Shown piece by piece: positions 43,730-52,346 of a stretch of DNA of 64,000 nucleotides. The translations under genes and the position numbers were made by a program. Every line of letters starts with the position of its first letter. The stretch's first letter is position 1. The notes under the pieces were generated by a model, which saw nothing but the letters and a program-made list of their open reading frames with translations, was not told the origin of the DNA and searched no databases. Source of the DNA: Cyclobacteriaceae bacterium (GTDB taxonomy: Bacteria > Bacteroidota > Bacteroidia > Cytophagales > Cyclobacteriaceae). Where the stretch lies: NCBI GenBank assembly GCA_019638275.1, contig JAHBUC010000014.1, positions 1 through 64,000 of the forward strand, read 5' to 3'.

Positions 43730-44212
43730 ATGAAAGCATTTCTGACAATGGTGTTACTAAGTGTTACGGTTTATTTGGTTGAAGCCAATACCATACGCGG
43801 TAAAGTAATTTCGGTAGTTGATGGCAATACGCTTGAAGTGATTTCCGCGAAAGATGAAACGTATCGCATTGTTTTGGCGGGCATTGATTGTCCCGAGCCG
43901 GGTCAACCGTATGCTGAGGAGGCGAAAATGTTTTTAGAAAACGCCATACTCAGAAAATTGATTGATGTGAAATTGTTGGGTAAAGATCGATGGGGAAATT
44001 ACCTCGGGCAGATTATAGCCAAGGTTGAAATAAGCACTGAACTTGTGAAGCGTGGCCTGGCCTGGTGTATTGAAAAAGATGCCAGCGAAGATCTTCGAAA
44101 TCTTGAGCGGCAGGCACGTGCCGGGCAAATCGGAATCTGGCAGGAAGAATCACCTACACCACCGTGGGTGTACAGAAGGCAGCAAACTATGTTGACGCCT
44201 AAGTCCAGCTAG
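43730..44212 (+). CDS. Thermonuclease family protein (secreted)
   Basis: A 160-residue staphylococcal nuclease-like protein. Signal peptide MKAFLTMVLLSVTVYLVEA; then RGKVISVVDGNTLEV (calcium Asp), YRIVLAGIDCPEPGQPYAEEAK (shown in parts: RIVLAGIDCPE), VKLLGKDRWGNYLG (catalytic Arg region) and LVKRGLAW. A strong GGAGGAG Shine-Dalgarno sequence precedes the ATG, unusual for this phylum. Family members degrade DNA and RNA with calcium. It is read alone, after the TPR terminator. Confidence 0.88.
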   Translation: MKAFLTMVLLSVTVYLVEANTIRGKVISVVDGNTLEVISAKDETYRIVLAGIDCPEPGQPYAEEAKMFLENAILRKLIDVKLLGKDRWGNYLGQIIAKVEISTELVKRGLAWCIEKDASEDLRNLERQARAGQIGIWQEESPTPPWVYRRQQTMLTPKSS

Positions 44213-44288
44213 GTCATTTAACGGATAATTATGTTCATTGGTCGTTTAAGTTGATCTGATTACAATTTTTAAGGCCGGTTACAGTTAA

Positions 44289-44296
44289 TATCTTTG
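44289..44296 (+). promoter_or_regulatory. Putative -7 promoter element for the gene at 44301
   Basis: TATCTTTG matches TAnnTTTG, only 4 bases before the ATG at 44301. Transcription would start about at the start codon, so the mRNA may be leaderless. Confidence 0.45.
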
Positions 44297-44300
44297 TGTT

Positions 44301-44666
44301 ATGTTCAGGTTTCTGATTCTCATATCGGTTTGTTTTCTGGTTGCCACAACTGTGGTTGCACAATCTTCTAAAAAGAAAAAGAAGAATGAGGCCACCAATG
44401 TTCAGCAACCGAGTTCTGTTGAACCGTATTACCCGAAACAAAATTATGAGCCAAAGCGAAAGAAACCTGCGGGCAAAGTGACCTACGATGCGCGCGATCG
44501 GTTTTATGATCGCATGGAGCAGGTTGCCAAAGCACATCGCAAAGCCGAGAAAGAGTTGGCCAAGCCACAGTATTCTGATCCTACATACTTCGGTCATAAA
44601 AAGCCACCCAAAAGAAGACCGCCACACAAAATGAAGTATTGCAAGGAGTGCGGCATCCGCCACTAA
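44301..44666 (+). CDS. Secreted basic protein with C-terminal CxxC, function unknown
   Basis: A 121-residue protein with signal peptide MFRFLILISVCFLVATTVVA. The mature part is strongly basic (SSKKKKKNE, PKRKKPAGK, KKPPKRRPPHK) and ends KYCKECGIRH, a CxxC that might bind metal or form a disulfide. No enzyme motif is visible. The ATG lies right behind the promoter element at 44289. Similar proteins exist in related genomes to my knowledge, without known role. Confidence 0.75.
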   Translation: MFRFLILISVCFLVATTVVAQSSKKKKKNEATNVQQPSSVEPYYPKQNYEPKRKKPAGKVTYDARDRFYDRMEQVAKAHRKAEKELAKPQYSDPTYFGHKKPPKRRPPHKMKYCKECGIRH

Positions 44667-44717
44667 AGTTTTCAGTTCAAGATTTACGGTTCAAAGTTTC
44701 CGTTGTAACTTCGTTCA

Positions 44718-45365
44718 ATGGAGTTATCAGCACACATTGAGCACACCAATCTTTCGCCAATCCTTACCATTACCGATATTGACAAACTGGTTGAGGACGC
44801 ACGCCAATATGCCTTTCATGGTATCTGTGTTCCGCCATTTTGGGTGAAGCGCGCCAAGCGCGAAATTGGCAATGCTCCAATTGCTCTGGTAACGGTTGCA
44901 GGTTTTCCGCTTGGTTACAACATGACGGAGACAAAACTTGATGAAATCAAGCGTGCAATCGATAACGGAGCAGATGAAATTGATCTGGTATGGAATGTAA
45001 GTTCGTTCAAAACCGGATTACCCTGGACAAAAATTGAACTTGCTAAATCCAGTAAGTTGTGTCACGATCACCACAAAATCATAAAGATTATCATTGAAAC
45101 CGCTTATCTTTCAGATGATGAAATTGTTCAGGCGTGTAAACTTTGTGCCGATGCAGGTGCAGACTTTGTAAAAACTTCTACAGGTTTTGCGCCCAGTGGT
45201 GCAAAAGTGGAGCACATCCGCTTAATGCGAAAAGCGCTACCGGCAGAAGTAAGCATCAAAGCATCTGGAGGAATAAAAACAAAGGAGCAAGCCCTTCACA
45301 TGATTGAAGCAGGCGCTGACCGTCTGGGAACATCATCAGGAATAACGATTGTAACAACGCAATAA
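44718..45365 (+). CDS. deoC: Deoxyribose-phosphate aldolase
   Basis: A 215-residue class I aldolase that splits 2-deoxyribose 5-phosphate into acetaldehyde and glyceraldehyde 3-phosphate. Key parts: TNLSP and TVAGFPLGYN at the N-terminal strands, VKTSTGFAPSGAK with the Schiff-base lysine (about residue 154) and VSIKASGGIKTKEQA with the activating lysine (about 185). It is the first gene of a three-gene unit and is followed 5 bases later by gapN, which would use the aldolase product. Confidence 0.94.
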   Translation: MELSAHIEHTNLSPILTITDIDKLVEDARQYAFHGICVPPFWVKRAKREIGNAPIALVTVAGFPLGYNMTETKLDEIKRAIDNGADEIDLVWNVSSFKTGLPWTKIELAKSSKLCHDHHKIIKIIIETAYLSDDEIVQACKLCADAGADFVKTSTGFAPSGAKVEHIRLMRKALPAEVSIKASGGIKTKEQALHMIEAGADRLGTSSGITIVTTQ

Positions 45366-45370
45366 AAATC

Positions 45371-46987
45371 ATGAGCAACATTTTATCGGGTGTATTTCCG
45401 GAAGCATCAGCCATACCGGAGCAGTTTCGTGTTTCGTATCAGGAGCAACGCGAGTATTTGATCAATGGAGAATTACGCCAATGGCCGGGGGCACTGAATG
45501 CTGTGCAAAGTCCGGTGTTTGTTAAAGAAGGCGACCATTACAAACAACAAACTATTGGTGCAACGCCCTTACTTACCGCGCACGAAGCGTTGCAAGCTCT
45601 GGATGCAGCAGTAAATGCGTACAACCTGGGTCACGGACTATGGCCAACGCTGTCGGTGGCAGAGCGCATCGCTCATATTGAAAAATTTTTGGAGCTGATG
45701 CGGAAGCAACGCGATGAAGTGGTAAAACTGTTGATGTGGGAAATCGGTAAAACTCTAAAAGATTCTGAAAAGGAATTCGATCGCACCTGCGATTACATTG
45801 TTGACACGGTAAAGTCGTTAAAAGAACTTGATCGTAACTCAGCCAAGTTGGTTGAAGAGCAAGGCTTCATGGCCCAGATTCGCAGGGTGCCACTCGGTGT
45901 TGCCCTTTGTATGGGACCTTTTAATTATCCATTGAATGAAACCTTCAGCACCTTGATTCCGGCTTTGATTATGGGAAACACAGTGGTGTTCAAACCGGCC
46001 AAGTATGGTGTGCTGCTCATTCGTCCGTTGTTAAAGGCATTTCAGGAAAGTTTTCCGCCCGGTGTGATCAACGTTATTTATGGAAAAGGCCGCGACACGG
46101 TAGGTGCGTTGATGGAGACCGGAAAGATTGATGTGTTTGCGTTTATCGGCACCAACAAAGGAGCAAACGATTTGAAACGCCTCCATCCAAAACCACATCG
46201 GCTAAAATCCATTTTGGGACTGGATGCAAAAAACCCCGCCATTGTTTTACAAGATGCAGATTTGGATCAAACCGTTTCCGAATGTGTGGCAGGTTCGCTT
46301 TCGTTTAATGGACAGCGTTGTACGGCATTGAAAATTTTGTTTGTGCACAAAAGCCTGGTTAACGATTTTGTTAAACGCTTCACAACCGAGGTGGCCAAAC
46401 TGAAAACCGGTATGCCGTGGGATGCTGGCGTAAGCTTAACGCCATTGCCGGAACCAGGTAAAACGGATTACCTGCGCGGCTTGGTTGAAGATGCCAGGCG
46501 CAAAGGAGCGAACGTTATAAACGATCATGGTGGAGAAATCAATCAATCGTTTTTCTATCCGGCCGTACTCTATCCTGTAACAGCAGATATGAATGTGTAT
46601 CGCGAGGAACAATTCGGTCCGGTTATTCCAATTGTACCCTTTGAGAAAGACGAGGAGGCCATACAATATGTGGTGAACTCAAACTTCGGGCAGCAGGTGA
46701 GTATTTTCGGTAGCGATAGCAGAAGAATTGCCATGTACATAGATATGTTCACCAACCAGGTTGGCCGTATTAATGTGAACACACAATGCCAGCGCGGACC
46801 GGATACTTTTCCGTTCAATGGGCGAAAGGATTCAGCAGAGGGAACATTGTCGGTGGCAGATGCACTTCGTGTTTTTTCCATTCGAACACTGGTGGCAACA
46901 AAATCCACAGAAGGCAATAAGCAAATCATTAGCACTATTATTCGCAACCGCGAATCGGTGTTTCTAAGCACGGATTACATCATGTAA
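45371..46987 (+). CDS. gapN: NADP-dependent glyceraldehyde-3-phosphate dehydrogenase (GapN-type ALDH)
   Basis: A 538-residue aldehyde dehydrogenase. The catalytic Cys is in FNGQRCTALKILF (about residue 315) with the general base Glu in LGLDAKNPA region replaced by D: the usual E-L-G-G-K motif reads LGLDAKN. Cofactor segments are GPFNYPLNETF and FKPAKYG. The length and N-terminus match non-phosphorylating GapN, which oxidises glyceraldehyde 3-phosphate to 3-phosphoglycerate and yields NADPH. The deoC coupling supports this substrate. Confidence 0.85.
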   Translation: MSNILSGVFPEASAIPEQFRVSYQEQREYLINGELRQWPGALNAVQSPVFVKEGDHYKQQTIGATPLLTAHEALQALDAAVNAYNLGHGLWPTLSVAERIAHIEKFLELMRKQRDEVVKLLMWEIGKTLKDSEKEFDRTCDYIVDTVKSLKELDRNSAKLVEEQGFMAQIRRVPLGVALCMGPFNYPLNETFSTLIPALIMGNTVVFKPAKYGVLLIRPLLKAFQESFPPGVINVIYGKGRDTVGALMETGKIDVFAFIGTNKGANDLKRLHPKPHRLKSILGLDAKNPAIVLQDADLDQTVSECVAGSLSFNGQRCTALKILFVHKSLVNDFVKRFTTEVAKLKTGMPWDAGVSLTPLPEPGKTDYLRGLVEDARRKGANVINDHGGEINQSFFYPAVLYPVTADMNVYREEQFGPVIPIVPFEKDEEAIQYVVNSNFGQQVSIFGSDSRRIAMYIDMFTNQVGRINVNTQCQRGPDTFPFNGRKDSAEGTLSVADALRVFSIRTLVATKSTEGNKQIISTIIRNRESVFLSTDYIM

Positions 46988-46990
46988 CAG

Positions 46991-47263
46991 ATGAAGCGTG
47001 TTTCCATTCTGGTAAAAGGAAAAGTGCAAGGCGTATTCTATCGGGCCTCAACGGTTACGAAAGCGCAGCAGTTGGGCGTGAAGGGGGTTGTACGAAATGA
47101 GCCGGATGGGAGCGTGTATATTGAAGCAGAAGGTGACGAGGGCAACTTAAACGAACTGATTGCCTGGTGCAGGGTTGGCCCCCCGCGTGCCCGTGTGGAT
47201 GAGGTTGCAGTTGAGACACATTCAACGTTAGCAAGTTTTTCAGATTTCCGTGTTTTGCGATAG
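46991..47263 (+). CDS. acyP: Acylphosphatase
   Basis: A 90-residue protein with the complete signature KGKVQGVFYRASTVTKA (catalytic Arg23 region) and later VVRNEPDGSVYIEAEG (catalytic Asn). Acylphosphatases hydrolyse carboxyl phosphates such as 1,3-bisphosphoglycerate. It starts 3 bases after gapN, so it is co-translated; both act on three-carbon metabolites of lower glycolysis. Confidence 0.93.
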   Translation: MKRVSILVKGKVQGVFYRASTVTKAQQLGVKGVVRNEPDGSVYIEAEGDEGNLNELIAWCRVGPPRARVDEVAVETHSTLASFSDFRVLR

Positions 47264-47290
47264 CTTCCTTGGTAATCCCATAGAATTTAT

Positions 47291-47328
47291 TTCTTAACTA
47301 TGTGTTCTATGTTTCTATGTGGTTATAT
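47291..47328. repeat. CTATG(T/TT)-type intergenic repeat
   Basis: The stretch contains three imperfect tandem units beginning CTATG: CTATGTGTT, CTATGTTT and CTATGTGGTT. Phrases of this kind recur between genes in Bacteroidota. It lies between the acylphosphatase stop and the nuclease start at 47357. Confidence 0.5.
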
Positions 47329-47356
47329 TATCACTTCCAAAACCTGTTGGTAAATC

Positions 47357-48754
47357 ATGGATGTTCGAGTAAAATTTCTTGGAGCTGCAGAAAGTGTAAC
47401 AGGCTCACGCTACCTGGTAGATGCCGGTGACTTTCGGTTTTTATTTGATTGCGGATTGTTTCAGGGCTTGAAAGATCTGCGGCTGCGCAACTGGGAAGAA
47501 TTTCCGGTTGATCCGACAACCATTCAATGCGTAGTGCTTAGTCACGCGCACATTGATCACATTGGCTATTTACCCAAGCTTGTGAAAGAAGGATTTGATG
47601 GCCCCATTTATTGTACGCATCCTACAGCCGATTTAGCCGAGCTCATGCTGCTCGACTCAGCCAAATTACAGGAAGAAGAAGCTGAGTTTGCGGAGAAGAA
47701 GGGGTATTCAAAACATGAACACCCAAAGCCTTTGTACACGGTGGAGGATGCAAACGCTGTTTTTCCTTTGCTGAAATCATATGGTTATGGTGAGCGTATC
47801 CGTATTCACGATAAAGTTGAAATTATTTATCATGATGCAGGGCATTTGCTGGGATCGGCAATAACTGAGGTATTTATTACCGGAGATTCGCAAACCAAAA
47901 AATTGGTTTTTTCCGGTGACATCGGCCGAGAAACCAGCGCCATGTTGCACCCACCAACTGCCATTACAGAAGCGGATGTGTTGTTTGTGGAGTCCACTTA
48001 CGGAAATAAGGAGAATCCGTATGATGATCCAACGGATGATTTTACACGCATTGCCAACGAAACGTTTGATCGGGGAGGGGTGCTGCTTATTCCGGCTTTT
48101 GCGGTAGGTCGTACACAAGGTATTCTGTACTACCTGCGTCAACTGATGAAAGAAGATAAAATTATGGATGTGCCGGTTTATGTGGATAGCCCAATGGCGA
48201 TTTCTGCTACGTACTTGTTTTTCAAGCATCCGAAATTTTTGAAGAAGGAATTTAACCTTCACGAATTTGTTAAGGAGGCCGAAACCAACATGTTGGTGTT
48301 TGTTCGTTCCAACGAACACTCCAAAACGTTGAACGAGATCAAGAAGAATGCCATCATCATTTCGTCAAGTGGCATGCTTACAGGTGGGCGCATCCTGCAT
48401 CACCTATACCACCGGTTAAAACGTGCGCAAGACACGGTATTGTTGGCTGGCTTTCAGGCCGAAGGTACGCGGGGCAGGCGTTTGCTCGATGGAGAAAAAA
48501 CAATAAAAATTTTTGGTGAAGATGTTCTGGTGAAATGCAAGCTGGAATACATCAGCTCCATGAGTGGCCATGCCGATAAGGGCGAGTTGTTTCGGTGGCT
48601 GAAGAATTTTAAGGACAGTCCGAAGATTACGTTTACCACCCACGGTGAAGGAACGGACCTTCATGCATATGCAAAAAACATCCGGGAAACTTTTGGTTGG
48701 AATGTGACTGTGCCCAAATACCTGGAGAGCTTTGAGGTGTTTCAGGGGATTTAG
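47357..48754 (+). CDS. MBL-fold beta-CASP ribonuclease
   Basis: A 465-residue metallo-beta-lactamase/beta-CASP protein related to CPSF-73. The zinc motif SHAHIDHIGYLPKL is near residue 59; further ligands are YHDAGHLLGS, FSGDIGRETS and TTHGEG. The beta-CASP part has FAVGRTQGILYYL and SSSGMLTGGRILHH. No KH domain is present. Bacterial members cut RNA; the target here is unknown. It ends 3 bases from the convergent gene at 48758. Confidence 0.92.
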   Translation: MDVRVKFLGAAESVTGSRYLVDAGDFRFLFDCGLFQGLKDLRLRNWEEFPVDPTTIQCVVLSHAHIDHIGYLPKLVKEGFDGPIYCTHPTADLAELMLLDSAKLQEEEAEFAEKKGYSKHEHPKPLYTVEDANAVFPLLKSYGYGERIRIHDKVEIIYHDAGHLLGSAITEVFITGDSQTKKLVFSGDIGRETSAMLHPPTAITEADVLFVESTYGNKENPYDDPTDDFTRIANETFDRGGVLLIPAFAVGRTQGILYYLRQLMKEDKIMDVPVYVDSPMAISATYLFFKHPKFLKKEFNLHEFVKEAETNMLVFVRSNEHSKTLNEIKKNAIIISSSGMLTGGRILHHLYHRLKRAQDTVLLAGFQAEGTRGRRLLDGEKTIKIFGEDVLVKCKLEYISSMSGHADKGELFRWLKNFKDSPKITFTTHGEGTDLHAYAKNIRETFGWNVTVPKYLESFEVFQGI

Positions 48755-48757
48755 AGC

Positions 48758-49258
48758 TTACGCACTTTTAACAATTCCCTTTTGCGGATGAATCTTCACT
48801 TCAAAAGACTGGGTGGCAAACGTGGTTAGTCGGTTGCCTATAAACTGGGCTTCGGCTTCGTGTGGGTAAAATACCGTGAGTTCCAGCACCCCCATAATGA
48901 AATTTTTGTGCTGCGAAAACTGCTTCACCCATTGTTTGAAAGCGTCTGTCCACTCCCGGCAATAGCGGTCGTAGGGTTCTTCGCCTGTGAAGATAAACTC
49001 CAGCTGATTATCATGGTAATGGCGGAACCGGAAAATGCCCGCGAGGGTAATGTAAAAATCCTTGAGTTTGCTGAAATCGTTGGTTTGGTGTTGCTGAATC
49101 CGGTTTACGGTTTCATCCACCAGTCCCAACGGGTTGTGCTGCAGCATGTACTGCACTTTTACGTAATCTACCAGGTATTCAAGCAGGGAATCTGCCAGCG
49201 ACAGTTGTGCCTGTTCGAGAACATAATTCTTGTCTAACGGAAAGAATTTGCGCACCAC
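48758..49258 (-). CDS. Hypothetical cytoplasmic protein
   Basis: A 166-residue soluble protein without signal peptide or membrane segment. The start is uncertain: two consecutive GTG codons lie at the 5' end. The middle contains ITLAGIFRFRHYHDNQLEF and the end FATQSFEVKIHPQKG. I do not recognise it. It is convergent with the beta-CASP gene, at 3 bases' distance. A stem-loop repeat lies upstream at 49294-49354. Confidence 0.65.
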   Translation of the reverse strand: MVRKFFPLDKNYVLEQAQLSLADSLLEYLVDYVKVQYMLQHNPLGLVDETVNRIQQHQTNDFSKLKDFYITLAGIFRFRHYHDNQLEFIFTGEEPYDRYCREWTDAFKQWVKQFSQHKNFIMGVLELTVFYPHEAEAQFIGNRLTTFATQSFEVKIHPQKGIVKSA

Positions 49259-49293
49259 GGGCGTAAAGGTTTCACAAAGATAGTTAATTCAAC

Positions 49294-49354
49294 GTTCAAA
49301 ATTCAACATTTAATATTTCTGAACATTAACAACATTGAATACTGAATTTTGAAC
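49294..49354. repeat. TTGAA/TTCAA-type stem-loop
   Basis: GTTCAAAATTCA (49294-49305) is exactly complementary to TGAATTTTGAAC (49343-49354), 12 base pairs, with further TTCAA/TTGAA copies in the loop. It resembles the element at 15464-15518 and lies between two minus-strand genes. Confidence 0.72.
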
Positions 49355-49389
49355 CTGAACCTTTGAATCTTGATTAGGAGTAAAAAAAG

Positions 49390-49941
49390 TTAATTATAGT
49401 TTTTTGTGGCAAGCCTCCAGCCGAACAATTCCTTGATCCATAGGTGGGTATATTTACGGGCAACCTGAGTATTCACATGGCGGTTATCCTGAACTTGTAC
49501 CGCGTACTCTATTCCTGAAACATAGACATGATCACCAGTAATCAATATTTTCTCTATTCTCCGATGTAACGAGAGATAATGGGGAAGAGGGTTTTGGTTA
49601 TGGTGTACTTTGTTGTGTGACTCATCAAGTGAAAAATCCTGAAGCCAGATGTTTTTCAACGCGCTGGTATCTCTTTTAACCAAGGCCTTGATCTCTCCTG
49701 ATTCAGCCTTGGCCAGTTGTTCTTCCATTGGGGTTAGTGCCAGGTTGAAAGTTTCAACTAAAACCTCGTCTATGCTAATCCATCTTTTTTGCTTGTTGTG
49801 AGAGAAGTTGAGTAGGCCGGTTGTGGTAATAGGTTTAGGTGAAATCACGATTGGTTGATGTGTTTCTAGGTCTTGACCGGACAGCTGCAAGGCTAAAAAT
49901 GATACGGTTAATGCAATTATTAAGGTGAGCGAATTCAACAT
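49390..49941 (-). CDS. Secreted protein with an NTF2-like (DUF4440-type) fold
   Basis: A 183-residue protein from the ATG at 49941, giving a clean signal peptide (MLNSLTLIIALTVSF, ending SGQ). The frame is open to 49980, but that adds a non-signal stretch. The mature part contains DTSALKNIWLQDFSLD and ends KYTHLWIKELFGWRLATKN, which resembles the cone-shaped NTF2-like fold of DUF4440. No catalytic residues can be named. Confidence 0.65.
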   Translation of the reverse strand: MLNSLTLIIALTVSFLALQLSGQDLETHQPIVISPKPITTTGLLNFSHNKQKRWISIDEVLVETFNLALTPMEEQLAKAESGEIKALVKRDTSALKNIWLQDFSLDESHNKVHHNQNPLPHYLSLHRRIEKILITGDHVYVSGIEYAVQVQDNRHVNTQVARKYTHLWIKELFGWRLATKNYN

Positions 49942-50123
49942 AATCGTCAGGTTTGGCGTGTCTGCTGGTAAAACGTCCATTTCATAGGTTATGGTGTGTC
50001 GATTAGGTTACAATATGTTTAGACTCTTTGATTAAACTCGTTATCAAATGGATTGAAATTATCGTTGACAGGTCCGCATCAGACTGCAAACAACACGAGT
50101 AATATCATTGCAACCATTCTCAT

Positions 50124-51713
50124 CTACGTCCCAAAACTCTCCGCCTTTGCCTGATTTAAATAAGAATCAAACTCAATCGGTGAGTCGGCCTGGTCCAATA
50201 AACAGCCTTCCGGAATAGGCGGATAGATTTCTGCATAGGTTTTTACCATGTTCATAAATACCCTGCGGTACACGTGTGTGCGGTTAATTTTAGCGGGGCT
50301 GTCTAAACCGGTGGAGGAGAGTAGTTCGACTAAACTATCCACCGTGTGCTTGTGGAAATTCGCTACACGCGCTTTCTTGTCTTCTACTACCAACCCTTTG
50401 GCGAAGTAAGGATCTTGTGTGGCCACACCCACAGGGCAGGTGTTCTTGTTGCACTCCAATGCCTGTATGCAACCGAGGGCCATCATCATGGCGCGGGCAC
50501 AGTTGGCAAAGTCGGCACCGAGGGCCATGGCGCGGAAGATGTGGAAGCCGGAGAGAATTTTTCCGGAGCAATCCAGTTTAATATGTTCACGAATACCGAA
50601 GCCGCGCAGGGCATCATCGGCAAAAGCAACGGCATCCAGTAATGGCATGCCCACAAAGTTGGTAAACTCCGGTGGTGCTGCACCGGTTCCGCCTTCGCCA
50701 CCATCAATGGTAATAAAATCAGGGTAGGTATTGAGTTGAACCATCGCTTTGCAAATGCCAAGGAATTCACTCTTTCTACCGATGCAAAGTTTGAAGCCAA
50801 TTGGTTTACCACCTGAAAGTTCTCGCAGTTGCTTTACAAACTCAATCAATCCAATGGGTGTGCTGAACGCACTATGAAATGGTGGAGAAAAGACAGTAGT
50901 GCCAGGCGTAACTCCACGTATGGCAGCAATCTCCGGAGTGTTTTTCTTGGCCGGTAGAATTCCGCCATGTCCCGGTTTCGCGCCTTGCGAAAGTTTTATC
51001 TCGATCATTTTTACTTCCGGCCGTGTAGCGTTTTTCTGAAACGCCTCCGGAGAAAAATTCCCTTCAGCATCGCGTGCACCGAAATAACCGGTACCAATTT
51101 GCCAAATGAGGTCGCCACCATATTTGAGGTGATGCGGACTAATCCCTCCTTCACCTGTATTGTGTGCAAAGCCGCCAATCTTGGCGCCAGCATTTAAGGC
51201 TTCAACCGCATTGCCGCTTAAGGAGCCAAAGCTCATGGCGGAAACATTAAGTATGCTGGAGGAGTAGGGTTGTTTGCAATCTTTGTTGCCTACCAGTACC
51301 CGAGGGCTGTGGTCTAGCTTGTGATGATCTAACGGGGTAACGGAGTGCGTAATCCATTCGTACCCTTCTGCATAAACATCCAGTTGTGTTCCAAACGGAA
51401 CGGTGTCTAATTGTTTTTTGGCGCGTTGATAAATAACGGAGCGATCAATACGATTGATAGGTGCGCCATCCGTGTCCGACTCTACAAAGTATTGTTGAAT
51501 TTTTGGACGCAAATCTTCAAAGACGTACCGCAAACGACCGGCTAATGGAAAGTTTCTTTTTAAGGATTGCCGGGTTTGTATCATGTCCTGAACGCCCATA
51601 AAAATAATCGGGCCCACCAGTGCAAAGGCCCAAAGCGCGTAAATCCAGTAATATGCCCATACCAGAACAAGTGCAGTTACAACAAGGGAACTTAGGATGA
51701 AGATTTTTCTCAT
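50124..51713 (-). CDS. FMN-binding glutamate synthase family protein, membrane-anchored
   Basis: A 529-residue protein related to the FMN/Fe-S domain of the large glutamate synthase subunit. Two N-terminal spans (residues 4-45) precede the barrel; segments include SFGSLSGNAVEAL, HNTGEGGISPHH, KPGHGGILPAKK, IDGGEGGTGAAPPEF and CNKNTCPVGVATQDP, where the cysteines bind the 3Fe-4S cluster. The glutaminase domain is absent. Substrate and donor are unknown. It is divergent from the heme protein at 51810 across about 97 bases. Confidence 0.9.
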   Translation of the reverse strand: MRKIFILSSLVVTALVLVWAYYWIYALWAFALVGPIIFMGVQDMIQTRQSLKRNFPLAGRLRYVFEDLRPKIQQYFVESDTDGAPINRIDRSVIYQRAKKQLDTVPFGTQLDVYAEGYEWITHSVTPLDHHKLDHSPRVLVGNKDCKQPYSSSILNVSAMSFGSLSGNAVEALNAGAKIGGFAHNTGEGGISPHHLKYGGDLIWQIGTGYFGARDAEGNFSPEAFQKNATRPEVKMIEIKLSQGAKPGHGGILPAKKNTPEIAAIRGVTPGTTVFSPPFHSAFSTPIGLIEFVKQLRELSGGKPIGFKLCIGRKSEFLGICKAMVQLNTYPDFITIDGGEGGTGAAPPEFTNFVGMPLLDAVAFADDALRGFGIREHIKLDCSGKILSGFHIFRAMALGADFANCARAMMMALGCIQALECNKNTCPVGVATQDPYFAKGLVVEDKKARVANFHKHTVDSLVELLSSTGLDSPAKINRTHVYRRVFMNMVKTYAEIYPPIPEGCLLDQADSPIEFDSYLNQAKAESFGT

Positions 51714-51809
51714 AGGGTTATGGTTTCAGGATAAGCAAGAAACAAGTTAACGGGTACATAGGAAAAGCGCAAGCCAGGCACTATCTTTAAATGAGCAAAC
51801 CCGGTATTT

Positions 51810-52259
51810 ATGACGAAACGAATCGTAATCGGAGTAGTACTGTTGATCATCGTTATCCAGTTGCTCCAGCCAACCAAAAACAAATCGGAAGGAATTTCTG
51901 AAAACGACATCTCAAATGTTTACGCACTACCGGACGGATTGCATAACATGTTGGTGCAGAAGTGTTACGATTGTCACAGCAACAACACGAACTATCCGTG
52001 GTATGTACACATTCAGCCGATAGGCTGGTGGCTGGCATCGCATGTGAAGGAAGGAAAGGAACATTTGAATTTCTCCGAGTTTAAAACGTATGATAAAGGA
52101 AGGGCTGACCATAAACTGGAAGAACTTGTAGAAGTGTTAGAGGAAGGAGAGATGCCGCTCAAAAGTTATCTACTCATGCATGGTGATGCGAAAGTAACAA
52201 CGGAGGAAACACAGCTGATAAAAACCTGGGTGAAATCAGTTGGTGTAGTTGTTGAATAA
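51810..52259 (+). CDS. Heme-binding domain protein (c-type)
   Basis: A 149-residue membrane-anchored protein. One N-terminal span (RIVIGVVLLIIVIQLL) is followed by CYDCHSNNTNYPWY with Cys52, Cys55 and His56, a single covalent heme attachment site. The DUF-type heme-binding domain also contains PIGWWLASHVKEGKEHLNFSE (given in part: WWLASHVKEG) and YLLMHGDAKVT. Such small proteins serve in electron transfer or heme sensing in this phylum; the role is not known. Confidence 0.9.
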   Translation: MTKRIVIGVVLLIIVIQLLQPTKNKSEGISENDISNVYALPDGLHNMLVQKCYDCHSNNTNYPWYVHIQPIGWWLASHVKEGKEHLNFSEFKTYDKGRADHKLEELVEVLEEGEMPLKSYLLMHGDAKVTTEETQLIKTWVKSVGVVVE

Positions 52260-52346
52260 TATTCTTGACGGTTTGGCTTGATTGCGTACGATTTTAAAAA
52301 TTTTAGTTTGATAGCAACTTACCCCCCTTCGCCTGCGCGATCGGTG

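Noticed and set aside
47291..47328. Possible short CRISPR-like array (three CTATG units)
   Set aside because: Units are 8 to 10 bases with no spacers of even length and no cas genes.
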